10,659 nt of DNA, from NCBI GenBank assembly GCA_045603225.1, contig JAZULT010000077.1:1-10659 (forward strand), in the 5' to 3' direction. How positions within the stretch are numbered: position 1 is the stretch's first letter; the number at the start of each line of letters is the position of its first letter. Below the pieces are notes generated by a model. That model worked only from the letters and a program-made list of their open reading frames with translations. It made no database searches and was not told the DNA's origin. Positions 7,249-10,659 of the stretch are shown here, one piece after another. The position numbers were made by a program, and so were the translations under genes. This DNA comes from RGIG9115 sp045603225. Its GTDB lineage: Bacteria; Bacillota; Clostridia; UBA1381.

Positions 7249-7277
7249 TTGACAATAGATACATAATGATGTATAAT
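7249..7277 (+). promoter_or_regulatory. Perfect-consensus sigma-A promoter of glmM–rsmG
   Basis: TTGACA (7249-7254), a 17-base spacer and TATAAT (7272-7277) match the housekeeping consensus at every position. The start site should lie near 7284, giving a leader of about 50 bases. Such strength fits an essential cell-wall gene. Confidence 0.85.
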
Positions 7278-7294
7278 GTATGCATATGGACAGT

Positions 7295-7308
7295 GTCTGA
7301 TTTCAGAC
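7295..7308 (+). other. Small hairpin in the glmM leader
   Basis: GTCTG (7295-7299) pairs with CAGAC (7304-7308) around ATTT. It lies between the start site and the ribosome binding site AGAAGGGA (7317-7324). It may only protect the 5' end of the mRNA. It has no feature of a known riboswitch. Confidence 0.25.
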
Positions 7309-7335
7309 TTGAAAAAAGAAGGGAATTGATATATA

Positions 7336-8685
7336 ATGGGAGTATTATTCGGAACAGACGGTATAAGAGGTATAGCAAACAAGGATTTGACAGCTGAGCT
7401 TGCGTTCAAAACAGGCAGAAGCGGTGCATATGTTCTTACTAAAACGACAAACAAGCGCCCGCGTATTCTTATAGGTAAGGATACGAGAAAATCAGGCGAT
7501 ATGCTTGAAGCGGCACTTACTGCAGGGCTTTGCTCGGTTGGTGCAAAGGTTATTCCGCTTGGTGTTGTGCCGACTCCGGCAGTTGCGTATCTGACAAGAC
7601 TTTACAAGGCAGATGCAGGTGTGGTTATTTCCGCATCGCATAACACATGCGAGTATAACGGAATTAAATTTTTCAATTCCGAAGGATATAAGCTGAGTGA
7701 TGCTATCGAAGATGAGATAGAAAAATATATCCTCGGAGAAAAGGAAATCGAAGACCTTCCGACACATGGCGGTGTTGGTTACGTTTCAGCAAATCATAAT
7801 GCTGTAGAGGACTACGTTAATTTTGCAATTTCAACCGTAGACTGCAGACTTGACGGTCTTAAGGTTGCAATCGACTGTGCGAACGGTGCAAGCTACCAGA
7901 CTGCGTTCAAGGCTCTTAATAAGCTTGGTGCAAATGTAGAGGCAATCCACAATACACCTGACGGTATCAACATAAATGAAATGTGCGGTTCTACTCATAT
8001 GGAGAGCTTGCAGGCATATGTTACAAGTATCGGTGCAGATGTAGGTATAGCATTTGACGGTGATGCAGACAGAATGCTTGCAGTCGATGAGCTTGGTAAC
8101 ATAATTGACGGTGACCAGGTAATGGCAATGTGTGCACATCATATGAAAGAAATCGGCACACTTAAAAATGATACACTCGTTGCAACGGTTATGAGCAATC
8201 TCGGTCTCACCATTTTCGGAAACGAAAAGGGAATAAACGTTGAACAGACAAAAGTCGGTGACAGATACGTTCTTGAACGTATGCTTGAAGGCGGATTCAA
8301 TCTTGGCGGTGAACAGTCGGGACATATAATTTTCCTTGACCATAACACAACAGGGGATGGCCTTGTAAGTGCTCTCCAGTTCCTTGCAATGCTTAAAAAG
8401 ACAGGTCTTAAAACTTCAAAGGCTTCACGTGTTATCGATGTATTGCCTCAGGTACTTATAAATGCAAGGGCTAAGAACGAAAACAAGGATAAGTATATGG
8501 AAATTCCTGAAATTGCCGAGGCTTGTGAAGCGCTTGAAAAAGAATTTGCAGGAAAAGGCAGAGTCCTTATCCGTACATCGGGAACAGAACCGCTTGTACG
8601 TGTCATGATTGAAGGTTCCGACAAAGAATATATTAATAAAAAGGCAAGAGAGCTTGCTGATATGATAGAAGAAAAGTTGGGATAA
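7336..8685 (+). CDS. glmM: Phosphoglucosamine mutase
   Basis: This enzyme converts glucosamine-6-phosphate to glucosamine-1-phosphate in the cytoplasm, the step between GlmS and GlmU on the way to UDP-GlcNAc and peptidoglycan. The 449-aa length is typical. The start reads FGTDGIRGIAN (5-15). The phosphoserine loop is ISASHN (98-103), with Ser101 as catalytic residue. The metal loop is DGDADR (241-246), the sugar-binding loop is GGEQSGH (324-330) and the phosphate-binding loop is RTSGTEPLVRVMIEG (413-427). This signature set distinguishes GlmM from phosphoglucomutase and phosphomannomutase relatives. It is the first gene after a consensus promoter and overlaps no other gene. rsmG follows after four bases, so the two are co-transcribed. 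The gene is intact, and its composition differs from the more AT-rich iclR and GRE1 upstream. Confidence 0.97.
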   Translation: MGVLFGTDGIRGIANKDLTAELAFKTGRSGAYVLTKTTNKRPRILIGKDTRKSGDMLEAALTAGLCSVGAKVIPLGVVPTPAVAYLTRLYKADAGVVISASHNTCEYNGIKFFNSEGYKLSDAIEDEIEKYILGEKEIEDLPTHGGVGYVSANHNAVEDYVNFAISTVDCRLDGLKVAIDCANGASYQTAFKALNKLGANVEAIHNTPDGININEMCGSTHMESLQAYVTSIGADVGIAFDGDADRMLAVDELGNIIDGDQVMAMCAHHMKEIGTLKNDTLVATVMSNLGLTIFGNEKGINVEQTKVGDRYVLERMLEGGFNLGGEQSGHIIFLDHNTTGDGLVSALQFLAMLKKTGLKTSKASRVIDVLPQVLINARAKNENKDKYMEIPEIAEACEALEKEFAGKGRVLIRTSGTEPLVRVMIEGSDKEYINKKARELADMIEEKLG

Positions 8686-8689
8686 TTTA

Positions 8690-9424
8690 ATGATTGATAT
8701 TTTAAAAAACGGGTTTGACAGACTTAATATACCTTACAGCGACAGGCAGCTCAGTCAGCTGACGGAGTATGCAAAGCTTCTTAAAGAATGGAATGAGAAA
8801 ATTAATCTTACAAGTATTACCGAGGACAGCGAAATCGCAGTAAAGCATTTCATTGACAGCGCCTCAGCGCTTACGACAGGTAAGGTTTGCGGACGTGTGA
8901 TTGATGTCGGTACGGGAGCAGGCTTCCCCGGACTGGTACTTAAAATAATGCAGCCTGATATAAAGCTTACTTTGCTCGATTCGCTCAATAAACGTCTTAC
9001 TTTCCTTAAAGATGTAACAGAACGACTTGGTATAAACGATGTGGAATTTATTCATTCACGTGCCGAGGACGGAGGTCATAAACCTGGGCTTCGTGAAGGC
9101 TTTGATACGGCAGTGTCAAGAGCAGTTGCCGCAATGCCGCTTTTGTCAGAGCTATGTCTTTCGTACGTGAAGAAGAACGGATATTTTCTTGCACTCAAAG
9201 GTCCTGCCGCAGAAGAAGAAGTATTAAGTGCAAAACGTGCAATTTCAATTCTCGGAGGTGAAACGGAAGGGATATCTGATGTTGAGGTTGACGGAGCAGA
9301 CCACAAGATTGTTATTGTAAAAAAAGTGCGACATACTCCGATTAAATTCCCGAGAAAACCCGCTTTAATTTCAAAAGCTCCGATAGAAACATGTTATAAA
9401 ATGCCGAAACGCCCCTCGTTGTAA
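8690..9424 (+). CDS. rsmG: 16S rRNA (guanine-N7)-methyltransferase G
   Basis: RsmG (GidB) methylates N7 of G527 in 16S rRNA (E. coli numbering) with S-adenosylmethionine, and loss of it gives low-level streptomycin resistance in several bacteria. The 244-aa product shows KLLKEWNEKINLTSI (29-43), KHFIDS (52-57), the SAM-binding loop VIDVGTGAGFPGL (70-82), LLDSLNKRLTFL and VSRAVAAMPLL, in the usual order. The start codon is four bases after the glmM stop, with only a weak ribosome binding site, so translational coupling to glmM is likely. The last codons overlap the left arm of the downstream terminator. noc follows on the same strand, a pairing common near the replication origin in Firmicutes. 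Confidence 0.96.
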   Translation: MIDILKNGFDRLNIPYSDRQLSQLTEYAKLLKEWNEKINLTSITEDSEIAVKHFIDSASALTTGKVCGRVIDVGTGAGFPGLVLKIMQPDIKLTLLDSLNKRLTFLKDVTERLGINDVEFIHSRAEDGGHKPGLREGFDTAVSRAVAAMPLLSELCLSYVKKNGYFLALKGPAAEEEVLSAKRAISILGGETEGISDVEVDGADHKIVIVKKVRHTPIKFPRKPALISKAPIETCYKMPKRPSL

Positions 9425-9441
9425 AAAATGAGGGGTTTTTT
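9412..9441 (+). terminator. Intrinsic terminator of glmM–rsmG
   Basis: CCCCTCGTT (9412-9420) pairs with AATGAGGGG (9427-9435), with one G·U pair and a 6-nt loop, and is followed by six T (9436-9441). The rsmG stop codon lies inside the loop. An A-rich stretch before the stem could also allow weak termination from the other strand. Confidence 0.9.
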
Positions 9442-9456
9442 GTCGCACGAATTTCC

Positions 9457-9484
9457 TTGAAATATTTTTTTTCTATGGTATAAT
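9457..9484 (+). promoter_or_regulatory. Extended -10 promoter ahead of the leader RNA and noc
   Basis: TTGAAA (9457-9462), a 16-base spacer and TATAAT (9479-9484), preceded by TGG to give an extended -10 element. Transcription should begin near 9490-9492, exactly where the structured region starts. No other promoter is visible before noc. Confidence 0.75.
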
Positions 9485-9489
9485 TGGAT

Positions 9490-9656
9490 GTGTAAGACAT
9501 AAGCATGCGGTATCTCCCCAATTGCCGCAAATTACTTACCCCCAGTCTTACACCTTCCACCCACCGAGGGCGATAAGGGGATGCAAAACTGTATAGCTTC
9601 CGGCAAGGATTTGTCTGTCTTTACTTTTTTGTATCCTCTGTCGGCCTGACTTTTTT
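9490..9656 (+). ncRNA. Structured non-coding RNA or long leader upstream of noc, unassigned
   Basis: The region has no open reading frame but strong pairing. GTGTAAGAC (9490-9498) is perfectly complementary to GTCTTACAC (9545-9553). Inside it TGCGG (9506-9510) pairs with CCGCA (9525-9529), leaving a C-rich loop. TCCCC of that loop (9515-9519) can pair with GGGGA (9577-9581) outside the stem, which suggests a pseudoknot. A long stem at 9600-9644 and a run of six T (9651-9656) close the region. It starts at a good promoter and ends about 25 bases before noc, so it may be an independent small RNA or a regulatory leader. I cannot place it in a known family. The fold does not look like 6S RNA, because the two ends do not pair. 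A raiA-type RNA is only a hypothesis. Confidence 0.6.
9600..9656 (+). terminator. Terminal stem and T-run of the leader RNA
   Basis: CCGGCAAGGAT (9600-9610) pairs with ATCCT and TGTCGG (9633-9644), interrupted by one bulged C and one G·U pair. The loop is 22 nt and T-rich. Six bases follow, then TTTTTT at 9651-9656. The gap between stem and T-run makes it a weaker match to the terminator model. A small local GTC/GAC hairpin directly before the T-run is an alternative. Confidence 0.4.
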
Positions 9657-9681
9657 ATCTAATCGAAAGGTTTATATAATT

Positions 9682-10485
9682 ATGAAAAATAAGGTAATAG
9701 AAGAAATTTATTACACCGAAGTATATGACATACCCGTTGATATGATAATACCAAGCCCAAACTCCGCAAGACGGCATTTTGACAGCTTCAAAATGAATTC
9801 GCTCATACATACTATATCCCGATACGGAATAATTCAGCCGATAACAGTCAGAGAGAAGGGAAACAAGTACGAGCTGATATCCGGTGAAAGACGTCTCAGA
9901 GGAGCAATAGCTGCCGGGCTTACGGTTGTTCCCGGAATAATAGTAGAAGCAGATGATGATAAATCTGCCATAATGACACTTCTTGAAAATCTCCAGCGTG
10001 AAGACCTCAGCTTTTTTGAAATAGCTGAAAGCTATAAGAATCTTATCAGGAATCAGGGGCTGACTCAGGAAGAGCTTGCAAATAAAATAGGAAAAAGCCG
10101 TTCGTCGGTGTCGAATAAAATACGTCTTTTAAGACTTCCACCGAAAGTGAAAAAGCTCATATGTGATTTTAATCTTACAGAACGTCATGCGAGAGCACTT
10201 CTTGCACTTCCCGATGAGGAAACACAGATTAACGTTATAAGAAGAATACACCGTGAACGGCTTACTGTAGCCGAAAGCGAAAAGCTTGTTGATGACATAT
10301 TACTTAAGAACCCCGAAAAGCTTGCTTCTTCCATGCGTGCCGCATCGTTCAGCGACACGAGTATTTTTTCAAACACAGTCAGACGTGCAGTTGAAATAAT
10401 GAGAAAAAGCGGCATTAATGCTGAAATCGAAAGTCAGGATTATGACTGGGGTGCCAGATACATAATTGACCTTAAAAAGAATTAG
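9682..10485 (+). CDS. noc: Nucleoid occlusion protein, ParB/Spo0J family
   Basis: Noc binds DNA sites across the chromosome, loads as a CTP-dependent clamp and keeps the division ring off the nucleoid. The 267-aa product has the ParB N-terminal CTPase fold, with GERRLRGA (68-75) and ENLQREDL (102-109), then a helix-turn-helix at about 128-150 (TQEELANKIGKSRSSVSNKI) and TERHARALLALP (166-177). The C-terminal part (FSNTVRRAVEIMRKSGINAEI) resembles the end of B. subtilis Noc more than that of Spo0J. The position directly after rsmG also matches noc. Spo0J/ParB remains the alternative. The residue after GERRLR is Gly where Ala is usual. AAAGG (9665-9669) serves as ribosome binding site, 12 bases upstream of the start. 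An unusual hairpin array begins 7 bases after the stop codon. Confidence 0.85.
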   Translation: MKNKVIEEIYYTEVYDIPVDMIIPSPNSARRHFDSFKMNSLIHTISRYGIIQPITVREKGNKYELISGERRLRGAIAAGLTVVPGIIVEADDDKSAIMTLLENLQREDLSFFEIAESYKNLIRNQGLTQEELANKIGKSRSSVSNKIRLLRLPPKVKKLICDFNLTERHARALLALPDEETQINVIRRIHRERLTVAESEKLVDDILLKNPEKLASSMRAASFSDTSIFSNTVRRAVEIMRKSGINAEIESQDYDWGARYIIDLKKN

Positions 10486-10492
10486 AAGATAA

Positions 10493-10659
10493 ATTGTAAT
10501 TTGTCGGGACAAATTACAATAGTGAAATCCGATTTTCAATCGGGTGAAATTCATCCGCAGGATGAATGAAATTGTCACCTTGTGACAGTGAAATCTGTTG
10601 CGTTGCAACAGGTTATGGTAGAAATCGCAAGCGATTTCATTGAATTAATTATTGCAATT
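10493..10659. repeat. Array of six or more hairpins with TGAAAT linkers at 22-bp spacing
   Basis: Six inverted repeats follow one another. They are a 12-bp stem at 10493-10520, CCGATT/AATCGG at 10529-10543, ATTCATCC/GGATGAAT at 10549-10567, TGTCAC/GTGACA at 10573-10587, CTGTTGC/GCAACAG at 10595-10611 and GAAATCGC/GCGATTTC at 10621-10638. The loops of the middle four are 3 nt each (TTC, GCA, CTT, GTT). TGAAAT occurs at 10523, 10545, 10567 and 10589, exactly 22 bases apart, with AGAAAT at 10620 and TGAATT at 10641. AATTGTAAT (10492-10500) and ATTGCAATT (10651-10659) are near-perfect inverted copies that may bound the element, although the window ends there. No coding potential is apparent. Confidence 0.85.

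Noticed and set aside
7278..7335. Riboswitch or ribozyme controlling glmM
   Set aside because: The leader is about 50 bases with one 5-bp hairpin, too short for a glmS-type ribozyme or any known riboswitch.
7831..8343. 170-codon open frame on the minus strand
   Set aside because: It lies wholly inside glmM, whose product is unmistakable. The antisense frame has no recognisable motif.
9490..9656. 6S RNA
   Set aside because: 6S RNA folds into one long rod with paired ends. Here the 5' end pairs with a segment in the middle, and the 3' end forms its own stem.
10493..10520. 12-bp hairpin as intrinsic terminator of noc
   Set aside because: The stem is strong but no T-run follows; the next bases are AGTGAAAT. 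It fits better as the first member of the hairpin array.
10523..10659. CRISPR array
   Set aside because: The constant part is only 6 bases, the variable parts are about 16 bases and self-complementary, and no cas gene is in the window.

Overview
The window looks like chromosomal DNA of a low-GC, anaerobic, Gram-positive Firmicute of the Clostridia type. This rests on the rsmG–noc gene pair (a near-origin arrangement in Firmicutes), consensus sigma-A promoters, strong GGAGG-type ribosome binding sites, AT-rich composition, and oxygen-sensitive glycyl radical enzymes. I cannot fix genus or species from the sequence alone.

Left flank (1-1140): a gene-free, palindrome-rich stretch (1-339) with two copies of a 46-bp repeat and several inverted repeats. 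It is followed by a lone minus-strand gene for a phage capsid scaffolding-like protein, which looks like a prophage remnant.

Middle (1189-7201): a plus-strand catabolic operon behind a strong promoter. The order is an IclR-family regulator, a divergent glycyl radical enzyme (GRE1), a six-bladed SMP-30/gluconolactonase-like protein, and a second, different glycyl radical enzyme (GRE2). GRE2 is interrupted by an apparent +1 frameshift near 5437. No radical-SAM activase is present in the window. The layout suggests regulated anaerobic breakdown of a lactone-, sugar-acid- or similar substrate. The substrate is not readable from the sequence, and the two enzymes do not match the signatures of the well-known GRE classes.

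Right (7249-9441): a housekeeping pair, glmM (cell-wall precursor synthesis) and rsmG (16S rRNA methylation), transcribed from a perfect-consensus promoter and closed by a clear intrinsic terminator.

Far right (9457-10659): an extended -10 promoter drives a structured, non-coding RNA or long leader of about 165 nt, followed by noc (nucleoid occlusion, ParB family). Immediately after noc lies an array of at least six small hairpins. Four of the TGAAAT linkers are spaced at exactly 22 bp, and the intervening stems differ in sequence but remain self-complementary. This array, the leader RNA and the GRE1–lactonase–GRE2 operon are the most unusual items here.
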